Positions 11,385-23,207 of a DNA stretch of 64,000 nucleotides are shown here, in pieces. Source of the stretch: Phascolarctos cinereus (taxonomy: Eukaryota; Chordata; Mammalia; Diprotodontia; Phascolarctidae). The stretch is taken from the NCBI RefSeq assembly GCF_002099425.1, contig NW_018344037.1:6460501-6524500 (forward strand), given 5' to 3'. The notes beneath the pieces were generated by a model. The model saw only the letters and a list, made by a program, of their open reading frames with translations, was not told the origin of the DNA and searched no databases. The stretch's first letter is position 1, and each line of letters opens with the position of its first letter. The position numbers and the translations under genes are program-made.

Positions 11385-12674
11385 CATGGAGCCTGACATA
11401 AAAATAATAGTAATTCACTTCTTTTCTGGGCAGTGGGTTTCCGTGCAGTGTAGATATTCCAGATGCACAATTATGGTGAAAATAATATATATATTTTTAA
11501 AAACTCTAAGCATCTGCCAGGGCTATGACCACCACGTAATCTCTCTTGATGAAGAAGTAAATCATCTTAAATTACACTTCAAGTCATCATCATCATTTAA
11601 AAAAGGACAGGAAAAAAAGACTGAAGACAAGTCATTTTTCACTTCACTAAATTCCAGGGTCTGCATATTGGTCCTAAATCATAGCATACTTCTCATTACT
11701 TCTATAAAGAATTTTATGCATGTAAATCTGAATTTCATATACTCATCTGACAGAGAATATTGTCAGGGACAAACTTTGTAATGTAACTCTATTTTACATT
11801 TTAATAACAAAAGTAAAATATGCCAGTAGCATCTTTAATTACATACTTAAATCATTTAGCAAATTGTAAACTGATTTGTTAGCAACTAACTCCTTATCAA
11901 GACAGTCTATAAAATTCTACTTTCCTTTGTGAGATCCTTTGTAAAAATTGGAACGATGGTTAATAAAGATACTTTTGGGGTTCCAGGGTTTTCCAGTTGA
12001 AAATATTATTAATAAGAACCTGACTCAAAAGAACAAAAAACAATCTATAACATACTGTTATTATTTTTTCTAAGTGATTCTGTTATATTTTCTTTTCTAA
12101 AAAGGTATATCAGTGTATATAGCTTTGTGTATTATTGTCAAAAAGAAAAAAATTTTAATGAAGGTTTTTTTTTCTTTTACAGTAGCTACTGACCACAGTG
12201 CCATGGATAATTCTTTGGCTTTCCTTTTTTCCCAAACTGTTGATTGTTTGTTCTAGCTGTGATTTATAACTTTTAGTCTTTAAATCAGCAGGACATAAAG
12301 TACTGGATGTTGCTGAAAGAAAAGTTTAAAGTATTATATTCTAATCTTTTTGCTCAATTTTTTTCTTGCATATTGAGTTATATTTCTTTCTACCCCCACC
12401 ATGACCAACAGTACTTGGGTGAATTCTTTTAAAGTAGGAATGTCATTGTTCTTGTTTTTATCATCATCATAATTATAATCAACATCATCACCAGGAGTAG
12501 TAATGGTGGTAGTATAACCATCACCTAGCAGAGTACTTTGCATATAGAAGGAAATTAATAGATTGATTGATCCATAAGGTTGCTATTTGGTGAATAAATC
12601 AAAAATATGTCCTGATGATTAGAAGTTGTATAAAAAATAATATCAATATAAAATGTTATATGAAAATGGGATAT
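11385..12674. other. AT-rich non-coding sequence
   Basis: The longest open frame in the window (131 codons, 11386-11781) lies here, but it has no domain, motif or splice context. Nothing else was recognised. Confidence 0.4.
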
Positions 12675-13150
12675 ATCAGTCAATTAATCCATAAGCTTTC
12701 ATTAAATGATCACTATTTGCCAGATAATTTTTTTTATGCTGATACAAAGGAAAAGCAAAAATGTTTGTCCCAAGGAGCTCACATATTAATGACAATGACA
12801 GCAGTGGCAATATATGTTTCTGTGTGTAAATATGTGTGTAAATATATGTATACACACACATATATAGGAATGTGTATATAAATATGAATATGTATATACA
12901 TATATGCATTGTATAAATGTATACATATATACATATACATATTCATATATTCTACACACACACATACACATACATATACATATATAGAGAGAAGACACAA
13001 ACTACTTTGAACAAGAAGACAGTGGTTTCTAGAGGGATACACTAAGGCCTCATTCAGAAAGGTGACATTTGAGGCAGTCTTAAAGAAAGCCAAAGATTCT
13101 AAAAGGCACACTTTAGGTGGGGAGCACTGCAGATATAGGGGACAGTTAGT
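12675..13150 (-). repeat. L2 LINE 3' portion split by a microsatellite
   Basis: 'tttgccagataatt' and 'aaggagctcacatatta' before, and 'aaggtgacatttgaggcag' after, the dinucleotide block belong to one antisense L2 copy. Confidence 0.6.
12805..12990. repeat. Compound (TG/CA/TA)n microsatellite inside L2
   Basis: Mixed TATG, TACA and CA runs form a near-palindromic AT-rich block that interrupts the L2 copy. Confidence 0.9.
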
Positions 13151-13789
13151 ACAAAGATGAAGAGATAGGAGATACAGCCTCTTTTGTAAGGATCAGCAAG
13201 TGGAACATTATGAATTTATATTCTTCTCTGATTTCTTTATAAGAAGGGTAGAAGTATACCCTCTGCTCCTGGGTAAAGTGCACAGCCAAGTCACTGAATG
13301 TCACTGATTTCTCTTTTAGTCCTACCTGTCAAAACAGAAACCACTGATTCCTCTGTTACAAAAATAAAAATAAAAAATAAAAACTCTGTTTTATGTTGGG
13401 GTGGAGTCACCAGAAGCCAGGATCGCTAGTATTTCTTTGTTTGTTGTTGTTTTCATTAAGTCTTATACTAGAAAGAGTCTGAAGTCAGAAACCTAAGTCC
13501 TACATATACTAAAATATTCATAACAACAGTGTGTGTGTGTGTGTATGATATTAAAGAATTAGAAACAACGTAGGTAGATGCTGAATTTGAGCATGCTCAA
13601 ACAAGTTCAAACTAGAGATTATTTTCAAATTTTTACTGTGAGCACTTGCACCTCAGTAGAGGCTACAAATCAGGACTTGGCTTATTGTTTTGTTGATTGT
13701 CTAGAATTATGAAAGTGTTAACAATTTGGATTAAATTTAAGTGTGTCCTGCATACATTTTTGGAGAGACATTTGTTAAACATTTGCCAG
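13151..13789. other. Non-coding sequence with a short (TG)n at 13530-13544
   Basis: Nothing beyond the short dinucleotide run was recognised. Confidence 0.4.
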
Positions 13790-13799
13790 CAGAAACCTG

Positions 13800-14205
13800 C
13801 ATTGACAAGATTGGCTAAATAAACTGTAGATGTACTGCAATATTGTTGAATAATAGGAAATTAAGAATATTATTATTTCAGGGAAGCACGTGAAGATATG
13901 TTAAGAGGTATGTAAGGAAGTAAGAAGACAGAGGAAATAACAAACACAAGTATAAAAATGTAAATAAAAATAATAAAACAAAATACGTATGTCCTCAAAG
14001 AAAAGATGATAAAATAAACCTCCTTCCCTCCACTGGAGAGGGAGGAGACTATGGGTATGGAATGTTTCGTGTGTTATTATTGTAGTTGATGCATTGGTTG
14101 GTTTTGCTAAACTGTTTCTTTTGTAACCTTTGTTAAAAGGGAGAGGTTTCTGGGTAAGAGAGAAAGGAGAGGTATACTTAGGAAAGAATGTGAAATAAAA
14201 ACAAA
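13800..14205 (+). mobile_element. L1-type LINE 3' end
   Basis: 'ggaaataacaaacacaagta', 'tggttttgctaaactgtttc' and 'aagggagaggtttctgggta' then an A-rich end resemble a marsupial LINE 3' UTR. The 5' part is missing. Confidence 0.45.
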
Positions 14206-14289
14206 AAAAAGTATCAATTAAAAATATAATAACCTCATTTTAAGATACAGTTAGATGAAAGGATAAGTGTTAAAATAGATATTTATATA

Positions 14290-14490
14290 ATAGTACCTTA
14301 AAGTTTAGTTTTACAGTACCTCACAAAAGTTAAAATGGCTATTCTTTTCTCCATTTTACAGTTAAAAAAAGATGTTTAGAGGAATTAGTAATTTGTCCAC
14401 TGTTACACAGCTATTAAGTCTCAAAGGCAGAATTTTGACTCAAGTCTTTTTTATTGCAAATCCAGTATTCTACCCAATAGACACTTCTCT
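14290..14490 (-). repeat. MIR/CORE-SINE
   Basis: 'ctccattttacagttaaaaa', 'gttacacagctattaagtc' and 'attctacccaatag' are antisense MIR. Confidence 0.6.
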
Positions 14491-14639
14491 AGCCAAATTT
14501 AAATGTTTAATAGACTGTAAAATGTGTGTAAGTTCACTATTGACTGAATCAATCACCTTACCCCAATTAAGTAACTTCCTTAATCAGAAGAAAATGCATG
14601 TTTTAAGTCAGTCAAAAGTTTTAAATGGCTAATATAGGA

Positions 14640-15050
14640 GTTTATATTTTATCCAAGAGGCAATAGAAAGTGACTGGAATTTTTTGAGTAGGTGAGTGAC
14701 ATAGCTCAAAGTGTTCTTTAAATAAAGTACTTTAGCAGCTGTTTAGAGCATGAATCAAAGAAGGGAGAAGTGAGGCAAGATCAATTAAACTACTTCTGTA
14801 GTACAGGAGAGAGATGATGAGAGCCGAAATTTTGGTGACTGAAGCATGAGTGGAAAGAAGAGATCAGATGTCAGAAATTTAAAAGTAGAAAAGACAGCAT
14901 TTGGTAATTGAATGGAAAACATAGGGTAAGGGAGAATGGGGAGTCAATAATAGTGCTAAAGTGATGATCCTGGGAGATAAGGACAATAGTTATGTCCTTG
15001 ACAGATGGAGAAGTTTGAAAGAGGGGTGGGGGAAATAAGTTAGATCACAG
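14640..15050 (-). repeat. L2 LINE internal/3' fragment
   Basis: 'gagtaggtgagtgacatag' and 'ctttagcagctgtttagagc' and 'gtacaggagagagatgatga' follow the antisense L2 ORF2 order. Confidence 0.55.
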
Positions 15051-15169
15051 TGGACTAGGGAAATATGTATATATCATTTAAGGTTTGCAAAGCGATTTAT
15101 ATGTGTTTACTCGTTTGAACTTAGTATTCAGTAACACTCAAGATTGAAGAAGGCAGCAATTTCAAAGAG

Positions 15170-15370
15170 CAGAACCATTCTAAAAGGAGGAAGTATAGTC
15201 TAGAAGAATTTCCATGGAGTAGTAAATTCTGAACTTGAACTCTGGAAATTTGTGCTTAAGTCTTAGCACTGCTCCTCCTTAACTGTATTACCTTAGGCAA
15301 GTGATTTTGCCTCTCTGTAAATAATTTTTTTTATCTGTAAAAAGAGGGAGTATATTTGATTACTAAAGTT
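15170..15370 (+). repeat. MIR/CORE-SINE
   Basis: 'agtcttagcactgctcctcc', 'taccttaggcaagtgatttt' and 'ttatctgtaaaaagaggg' in MIR order. Confidence 0.6.
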
Positions 15371-15516
15371 GCTTTTACTACTAATCTTCCAAGTGGGAGA
15401 TATTGTGGAGGTAGAAATGGTAAGATTCTTCCCTTTTACACGCAAACTCTAAAAACCACCACCACCAACAAAAAAAAACCAAAACAAAATTATCTACATT
15501 CACCCATTGTATGCAC

Positions 15517-15593
15517 TTCCTCCCTTCTCCTGTCCTCTCCTCTCCTTCCTTCCTCTGTTCCCTCCTCTCCCCTCCCCTCTCCTTTCCTCTCAC
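15517..15593. repeat. Polypyrimidine (CCT/TCC) tract
   Basis: About 75 nearly pure C/T bases. They produce chance open frames on both strands (15356-15685). Confidence 0.9.
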
Positions 15594-16295
15594 ATGTTTT
15601 CCCTCATTTCTCAACCTTTTGGAATTTGGTTTCCAACCACATCACTGAACTGAAACTGCTCTCTCCAAATGGAGATTACCAATAATTCTGTAATGGCCAG
15701 ATCTGATTATTTTGTCACTACTCATTCTTCTTGACATTTTTGCAGGGTCTCATGATGTTAATTATCCTCTCTTATACGAGTTTTTATAATATAACCCTCT
15801 CTTCAGCTCTCATGGATTCAATTATTGTTTTCATGCAGGTAACTCTCAGATCTATATATTCAACCATAGGTTGTCTCCCAAGATGTACTTACATATTACT
15901 AATTGCCTATTGGACATTTTAAGCTGGATACTCTATCTCTAACTTAATATATCAAAACCAAAATAAATCATATTTTCTACAAAACTATCCTATCTCTTGA
16001 TATTTTGTAATTATTTTGACTTTTCTTCATAAACATAGTTTGAATGTGTATGTGCATGTGTGTATGTTGAGTTTTAATTAGAGCAAGGAAATACCTTGTT
16101 AAATATATACATATCAAAAATTCCTTTTCTAGTCAGTGGAAAGAAACATTGCAGCATGGATAAATAGACTTTTAATTGAATGCATTGAATTCAATTTGAG
16201 GATTTCTGTTCTGGTGTATCACAATTTGGTGAATTGAGATAATATCAGTCAGAAAAGAATCAGCAAATATAGATATAAAGAGAAAAACAGTTTAT
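15594..16295. other. Non-coding unique sequence
   Basis: No supported feature. Confidence 0.4.
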
Positions 16296-16299
16296 AATT

Positions 16300-16515
16300 A
16301 TGCAGAACTTTGAAATTTACAAAGAAATTAACCCATAAAAACTTCGTGAAGTAGGTTATACAGTTATTATTATCTTCATTTTATGGAGGAAGAAATTGAG
16401 ATTAAATGACTTGCTCAAGATCATATCCCCAGTTAATAAATGTCTTAGCTGAAATTTGAACCTATGTTCCTTGATACAAATTCAGCATTATATCTACCAC
16501 ATCACGGTGAGTGCT
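16300..16515 (-). repeat. MIR/CORE-SINE
   Basis: 'cttcattttatggaggaaga' and 'atttgaacctatgttcct' are antisense MIR. Confidence 0.6.
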
Positions 16516-16759
16516 ACAAAAGTTTTTCTTTATGAGTAAAACTTTTTTTTCTTTTATACTGATGTAACTACACTTTAAAAAAATAGCCTTATATGCCTGC
16601 CCCCTTTCTGCCTCCACAAATACAGAATTTCAGACCCTCCATAAAAGCAATTTAAGTGTATTTTCTAACTATTTCACTTCTTTTTCTGAGACCACAGATA
16701 TAGTCATTGTAAAGTGTCACAAAAGGAAGCAAAGAACACTCAGTGCTACAAGTTTCAGG

Positions 16760-17240
16760 ACATCTACAGACACTAATTTAATTTTTGCAACTCTAAATAT
16801 GAGATCTTTGTCCTATAATCCATATCCATGCTGACATTTGTGGCATAAAGGAAACTTGAAATAAAAACTTCAAATTTTAAAGACCTAAATGGAAGCATGA
16901 CTCACAGCTACTCTATGAAGAAGCAAATAATAGAATTGGTTTGATTATATTGCACTATTTGCACAGATGCAATCTCACATTTTTTCATAGGATTTTTGCT
17001 CATTTCTCCCTATAATGCTTATGTTGAGTGTGAAAAAAATAGTATTATGATGTTTATTCTAAGTTATGCTCCAACAGATGTCACACAGAACGAAAGACAT
17101 GAAATCTTCGAAGAATTTCATAATCTAATCCAAATCAAGTCAATTGCTCCCATCCATTCAATATTAGCTTCCAAAAGGGTAATCCTCAATAGAGGTTCTG
17201 AGCATGTGGTTTTTCCGGCTCAAAAACACTGAATGTTTGC
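16760..17240 (+). mobile_element. Degraded non-LTR retrotransposon endonuclease fragment (RTE-like)
   Basis: The open frame 16996-17232 reads LISPYNAYVEC then ILSYAPTDVTQNERHEIFEE. This recalls the YAPT core of RTE/CR1-type apurinic endonucleases, followed by the usual F-x-x-L helix. Sequence just upstream translates in pieces (ATLNMRSL), as expected upstream of that core. Decayed; the exact clade is uncertain. Confidence 0.4.
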
Positions 17241-17339
17241 TTAATATTTTGGGGATAAGATACTTCCTCCCAGCTGACATTCAAGAACTTCCAATTCAAT
17301 CTATCTTCTGCATTTATTTTACATTATTCATCTTTGGTG

Positions 17340-17895
17340 GGACCACATGGTATAATGAGATATGGCTGAATAAATTATGTTAGATGAATTTAATGGAACA
17401 CACTGGGCCAAAATAATGAATAAACAGGGTAAATTAAAAGAAAATATGGAAAGACCTCTATAAGCTAATGTGGAATGTAGTATGAAGAACTAAAAGAATA
17501 ATTTATACTATTACTATAGCATTGTAAAAATACAACTTTGAAAATTTTCAATGCAAGATTTTAGAGGACCAATAACAAAGAATGCTCCCTATCTCCTGAC
17601 AGAGAAGTGATGCAATAAATATGTAGACTGAGACTCAAGCTTTTGTAGCTGGTTAATGTGGGAATTGGTTTTGCTTGACTATACCTATTTGTTTAAAACG
17701 TTTTGTTTTTCTTTCTTTCCTTCATTTTTTTCTTCCTTCTTTCTTTCTTTTCTCCCCTCTCTTTCCCTCCTTTCTTCCTTTTTTGTTTTGTAGTGGCCAT
17801 GGTGAGAAGAAGGGAAAATATATAACTTCATTTAAAATAACAAAACAAATATTTTTAAAATTTTTTTTAACTAAAATATTTTTAAAAGACCACTG
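17340..17895 (+). mobile_element. L1-type LINE 3' end
   Basis: 'gaccaataacaaagaatgct', 'cctgacagagaagtgatgca', 'gtgggaattggttttgcttg' and a pyrimidine-rich 3' UTR (17700-17785) match the sense orientation of the family seen antisense at 29560-30110. Confidence 0.6.
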
Positions 17896-18125
17896 AAGCT
17901 AAAATCAGAAGAAATGGGTTTGAATTCTCCTTGTGGTATCTTCCAGATATATGGGACTCTGGACAAGTTATTTAATGTCTTTGAATCAGTTCAATTATCT
18001 CCTTAATATGAATAATAACTGCATCAACCTCTTAGTTGTTCTAAGGATCAAAGGAGATAATGAATGTTAAGTACTTTGGAAATCTTAAAGCCTTATTTAA
18101 ATGTCAGCTGTTATGATTCAGGGAC
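17896..18125 (+). repeat. MIR/CORE-SINE
   Basis: 'gggtttgaattctccttg', 'ggacaagttatttaatg' and the tail 'aaggagataatgaatgttaag' are in MIR order. Confidence 0.6.
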
Positions 18126-18600
18126 TCTATATTCTAGCCAGATTGACCAATTGGTTATTTCCCATACTTATCATTCTGTCTCCCAGTGATGTACAAGCTC
18201 TCCCATATGCCTGGAACTAAATACATGTTTGTTAAATTAAATTAAACCTTTTCTTTGATATTCAGTGTCTTTAATGTTAATAAGGGCCTAGAAGAGCACA
18301 ATCAACAAAATCTTAGAAACTGATTGAGGAATAAAAAATGAAAGAGAAAAAAAATTCTTGATTTCTCAGAAGCATTATGAATATTTTATTTCAGAGGAGA
18401 ATTAGAATTCACTGGGTATACTGAACATAAATGAAATTGATTATATCTCAATAGAAAAAAATTGGTTACTAACATAAATGATTTTGGAATCAGCTATCTA
18501 TAATGTAACTAGATTATCAAATGGTCAGATGAAAGGTAAAAACAGTCACCGTGAAAGTAGAAAAAATAGTTAAAGATGAGAAGACATTACTTATAATTAC
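18126..18600. other. AT-rich non-coding sequence
   Basis: No supported feature. Confidence 0.4.
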
Positions 18601-18604
18601 AATA

Positions 18605-19414
18605 GCTTGTGTTAAAATTGTATCTTATTCTGGGCCCCCTAACTTTGCTCCCCTTTCTAGTCAGTATACTGTGGTAATTTAGAAGCAGCCGGTATAAAAC
18701 AACAAAATCAGGAAATAGAATGCAAAGGAGAAACCTAAAAGTCATGTACAGCCCTTCCTAAAGATCAAAGGAGCATAATTTGCTAATTGTACCATATAGT
18801 AACCAAAATTCACATCCTGAGTATACGTGTTAAATCAGGGGAGGCTATCGAGGCCTTGCTGTCAGAGCCTTTTGAGCCCTTGATATATAAATCCTGACAT
18901 CTGCGGTAAGACCAGCAGAACAACAAATGCTGATGACAATTTTGAGATGATATAAACATGTTAACTTTAAGGTTTTAAGGACAACTTTGAGATGATCTGA
19001 ATATGTTAAAAACTAACCCCAAGGTGGCATGGATATGAGTTGGTCTGTCCTCCACAAAACCCTATTAAAAATGAGATCTCAAACTCTTGTCCTGCTAGTA
19101 CTCTTCCATCTCCTAACAGTCTATGCTGCCTGGTGCTCCCAACTTTAATCCATGTTTACATGAATGATCCTCTCTGCCTCTCCCCCTCTTCCCCATGCTT
19201 CTTGCCTTCCTTTACCATCCTATCCTCTAACCCCCTCCATCTGCCTCTGTACTAGCCACCCCCTCAATTTGCTGCTTGCCTCTGTACAATCTTTGTCATT
19301 GACCCCTGTGTCTTCTGTGTCTTATTAAAATCTGTTTGCAGTCTAATTTCCCATTGCCATTGAGCCCTGTCCCAGTGAGTACCCAAAGAACTAGGTATAC
19401 CTGCTCCCATATCA
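18605..19414 (+). mobile_element. Probable solitary retroviral LTR (fossil)
   Basis: A region less AT-rich than its flanks, with a TATA-like 'gatatataaatcc' near 18882, a pair of direct repeats of about 45 bp around 18935-19010, a second TATA-like 'cctattaaaaat' near 19061, a C/T-rich leader, and a poly-A-type 'cttattaaaatc' near 19320. This is the layout of an endogenous retrovirus LTR. No internal viral region lies beside it, so it would be a solo LTR. Ends are approximate and no clean target duplication was found. Family not identified; probably old. Confidence 0.4.
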
Positions 19415-20019
19415 TAATTCCATAAAATAATTAGCAATTCATAACTCCAACCCAATCTATTTAAACAAGCTGATAACTCTGAAAAAACAAGAAATAAAAA
19501 TACATAAAAGTAAAAACAAAATCAAACCTGATTATCAACATTTAATTGAGAATTTCAACTGACATAAAACAGTCACACATCAAGAAAGTCCAGAAATGTT
19601 CTTAGCTGGCAAATATTCAATCTCCTTGTCAAGCAGAATCATGTCAGCAAAGGACAACACAGGTTTAGGATATAAAATCTTTCACAAAACATTACTAAGA
19701 AGAATGATGGAAGGGTATAAGCAGAATTCCCTCTCAAAGCAAAGATCAATGGTGGGGGAAATGAGATTACAAAAATGTTGGCATGAGAAACAACTAAGCT
19801 AGATTTTCCCAAGGTAATTTATAGATGGAAGTGGGAGGAAGACAACAAATAAATATGAAATGTATCTGGGGTTAATGTCTGGTTGCTGAGATTTCACTTT
19901 CACCATAGCCATTTTCCAACCTGCTGCAGTTGCAGTAGCCCTCCCCAACCCTTCTGAAATTGGCATATCAACTGACTGTCCTATTCCTTCACTCACCATC
20001 CTTTTGATTTCCCATAACA
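19415..20019. other. Non-coding unique sequence
   Basis: No supported feature. Confidence 0.4.
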
Positions 20020-20180
20020 AGAGATTCTTCCACAGCCTGCATTCTCCTATATGAGCTCTCATACTTTCAGAATGCAAACTCACTGAGAACATTGCTTGTA
20101 TTTGTATATCCAGCACTCACCACAACACCTGTTATATAGTAGGTTTTTAATAAATGTATTTTCATTAATTCAACCAGCAT
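20020..20180 (+). repeat. L2 LINE 3' end
   Basis: 'cagaatgcaaactcactgag', 'gtatatccagcactcac' and 'agtaggtttttaataaatg' are sense L2 3' end. Confidence 0.65.
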
Positions 20181-20329
20181 TTTTGTTGTGATCTAAAAAT
20201 TGCTAACAGTAAAACCATAACAATTTGTACTCAACACTTCAGAACCTGAAGTATAAATAACATTTAAAAAGTTGTGAATCATGGCTAGACTAGACCAAAT
20301 GAATACAAAAGAAGTTCATCCCATATGGA

Positions 20330-20410
20330 ATATATACATACACACAAACATATATACACATGTATACATATATATATATACATACATACATATATACACA
20401 CATATATAAA
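20330..20410. repeat. (TACA/CA/TA)n microsatellite
   Basis: Runs of ta, ca and taca units. Confidence 0.9.
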
Positions 20411-21044
20411 ATCAGAGTATTATCTCAATCATGTAGTCCAAAAAAATTGAAAATATTTTCAATAGTATTTATTGTTGCCAAGTAAAGGTAAAAGACAAAC
20501 AATTGCTAATCCTATTTTTCCTATAAAAATTTTATAAGAATAGCCAATATAATGTGTATCCATCTGGAAAAGATGAAAAGGGAAGAAACAGATTTCACAC
20601 GTGATCCTCTATAGCAGATGCTACATGTGAATAACACTCTAACTTGACTAGTAGAAGTTCCTGCTCTCTTTATCTTTTGCTGATTGGGGGTGAGGAGAGA
20701 GGAATTATCTCCCATAAGTAAAGTTTCTCTTTCAAAAAGTTGTCTCTCATTTATATACTAACATACTGAAAATTATTTATAGTTTTAGGAATATTTATAC
20801 AATGGTCCTCTGGTTATTAGTATCAAGTATGGCACAAAGTAGAGAGATGGGTTCACAAAAGGTGTTTACCAATGTTTAGGAGGCTGCCCTCCACAAAGTC
20901 CAGGTTGAAGAGAGATTCCAGAGAGATTGGGAGGTTTTCCACATGTTCTTATTTACTAAAGAGTTTTTGCTTACTACACTGAATACTAAAACATTACATC
21001 TACTTCTCATGGTATTCCGGGAAAAAAAACAATGACTTTAGTGA
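20411..21044. other. Non-coding unique sequence
   Basis: No supported feature. Confidence 0.4.
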
Positions 21045-21195
21045 GCATATCTAGGTACCAAGCTGTGCTTTTTCTTCTTACTGACTTTTTGAACTTGGGC
21101 AAGACATAACCTACTTGGACCTCAGTTTCCCTAAATGAAAAATTAAGAGAATATAACTATGTGACATCTGAGGGCAATTCCAGCTATAGATCTTT
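21045..21195 (+). repeat. MIR/CORE-SINE
   Basis: 'gaacttgggcaagacataac' and 'acctcagtttccctaaatg' and 'ggcaattccagctatagatc' in MIR order. Confidence 0.6.
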
Positions 21196-21849
21196 ATTTT
21201 TTCAAAGTACATGTTCAATCAAAAGATTGCCAAGCAATCTACAGATCAAATAAAAAGTGGATGAAAGTTGTATTTTACATATATTAGGACATCAAGATAG
21301 ATAAGTATTCCATTGAGTTATTCTATCAGGACATTTATTTTGGATAGGCACTGATGACGGGCAATAAACTAGTGCCAAATTGAATAATAAAATGAGAACT
21401 GTCTGGGAAATTTAAGCTATTGAATAGAGCTCTCAATGATCCCAATCTGCTACTTATCAAAAAAATCATTTTTTTCAACACTACTATTCTTCTGGTGGTG
21501 TAATAAGGTGAAAAATAAAACATAAATTTAAAACATGAAGTTTTAAAATTGTGACTGACATAACGACAATGTAAAAATCTATGGCAAATGTAAATAAGGA
21601 ACATGGACTTATCCCTGGTGATCTGCAGACAATAACAGAGACACTACCTGAGTGCTGCACTGACAGCCACAAAATATCATCAAACTAAAGTTAAATCCCA
21701 CAGCATTTTGGAATGAAGGGATTTATAAAATGTCACTGACAAAAATCATGTAAGAAGGCAAAAAGGACTTTTGATCTTTACCTTTTGGGAAGGAATATAT
21801 ACGGTGATAATCCATGGACCTGAACAGAAATTTATATTAATGTTAGGCA
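21196..21849. other. Non-coding unique sequence
   Basis: Two overlapping minus-strand open frames (21335-21672) are not supported by any family. Confidence 0.4.
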
Positions 21850-22140
21850 AAAGAGGGTAATTAAAATAATAAGACAAGAATGAGCCATAACAAGGCTGAG
21901 CTAAAGGAATGGCTGATGGTTAGCTGGGAGAAAATATGGCTTAGAAGAGAAATACTAGCTATATACAAATATTTGAAGGGTTTTCACATCGACAGAGGCT
22001 TAGATGAGTTCTGCTTGGGAGGGCAGAAATGGGAACAAAAGGGGAGGAGTAACAGAGGATAGATTTAGGCTCAATGCAAGTTTAAAAATTCTTAATAATT
22101 AGAGTATCCAAAAGTGAAATGTAGGTAAGCTTATAGCACT
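21850..22140 (+). mobile_element. CR1/L3 LINE 3' end
   Basis: 'aatatttgaagggttttcac', 'gagttctgcttgggagggca', 'gatttaggctcaatgcaag' and 'ttagagtatccaaaagtg' follow the sense CR1/L3 3' end. Confidence 0.6.
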
Positions 22141-22224
22141 GATAACATCAGAAAACCAACTTTGCAGGTTATGGGTTTCTTTTCACTAAAAGTTTCCAGA
22201 TAGAGATGAATCAAAAGGCCACTT

Positions 22225-22335
22225 TTTTTTTAACAGTGAACATTTATTTAGCACTTTAAGGTTTGAAAGTTTACACACATTATCTGAACCGAGCATTTCA
22301 ACAACCCAAGAGACATATGCTATTATTATCCTGAT
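22225..22335 (-). repeat. MIR 3' tail
   Basis: 'acatttatttagcactttaa' then 'ttacacacattatctgaacc' is antisense MIR tail. Confidence 0.5.
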
Positions 22336-22418
22336 GGTGATACACGTACGATGTTGGGATACTCATTTTTGGAAATGGCCACTATGTGGATTTGTTTGAT
22401 ATAACTATGCTCTGTTTC

Positions 22419-22745
22419 TTTTTTTATTAATTTATTTTGATTTGTATCAACAATCACTTCCATATGCTTTTGAGTTTAAAATTTTTCTCCCCCTTCCTCC
22501 CCACCACCCTCCTCAAGACTGCACACAATCTGATATAGGCTATACATATACATTCCTATTAAACATTTTCACATTAGTGATGTTGTAAGTAAGAATCAGA
22601 ACCAATAGGAGGAACCACCAGAAAGAAGAAAAAAAACCCAACAGAAGAGAAAAAAATAGCAAATAGTATGCTTCGATCTGCATTCAAATTCCATAGTTCT
22701 GTCTTTGGATGTGGATAGCATTTTCCATCACGAGGCCCAAAATGC
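22419..22745 (-). mobile_element. L1 3' end, 5'-truncated
   Basis: Reads as the antisense of the 3' UTR seen at 7800-8150 ('tgatttgtatcaacaatcac', 'aatctgatataggctataca', 'gatgtggatagcattttcca'). A related copy is at 30848-31720. The truncated end is uncertain and no target duplication was found. Confidence 0.75.
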
Positions 22746-23006
22746 CACTTCTTAGGTCTGTGCTTGCATACAGTGTGGATTAGATGGCTCCTAAGGCACA
22801 ATGCAACATTGAGATCCTGGGGTTCTATACTTTTTAAAAAAAATTGTACACCAATATTATGACTGGGAATAATTTTTATAGGAGCATTGAGATAAATATG
22901 TTTTCACTGTAAACAAAAATGCAAGTAGACTTATAGCCCTGCTGACATCAAAATGCACAAGTGTAGGTCAGGTTAGAATAACATGTTCTCAAGAATTATG
23001 AGAATT

Positions 23007-23191
23007 CTGGGGCAGCTAGACAGCACAGTGGATAGAGCACCGGCCCTGGATTCAGGAGGACCCAAGTTCAAATCCAGCCTTAGACACATAACACTTACTA
23101 GCTGTGTGACTCTGGGCAAGTCACTTAACCCCATTGCCTAGCCAAAACAAATAAACAAACAAACAAACAAAAAATAAAAAATTTTTAAAAA
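23007..23191 (+). mobile_element. Short SINE (WSINE1-like) with 16-bp target duplication
   Basis: Starts 'ctggggcagctagacagc' and ends in a long A-rich tail with (aaac)n units. Flanked by a perfect 16-bp repeat, aagaattatgagaatt, at 22991-23006 and 23192-23207. Confidence 0.95.
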
Positions 23192-23207
23192 AAGAATTAT
23201 GAGAATT

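Noticed and set aside
11386-11781. 131-codon open frame, the longest in the window
   Set aside because: No signal, domain or family motif, no splice sites, and AT-rich composition like the flanks.
12676-13111. Three overlapping minus-strand frames rich in Tyr, Ile, Cys and Val
   Set aside because: Translations of a dinucleotide microsatellite.
15356-15685. Overlapping open frames on both strands
   Set aside because: Produced by the low-complexity pyrimidine tract.
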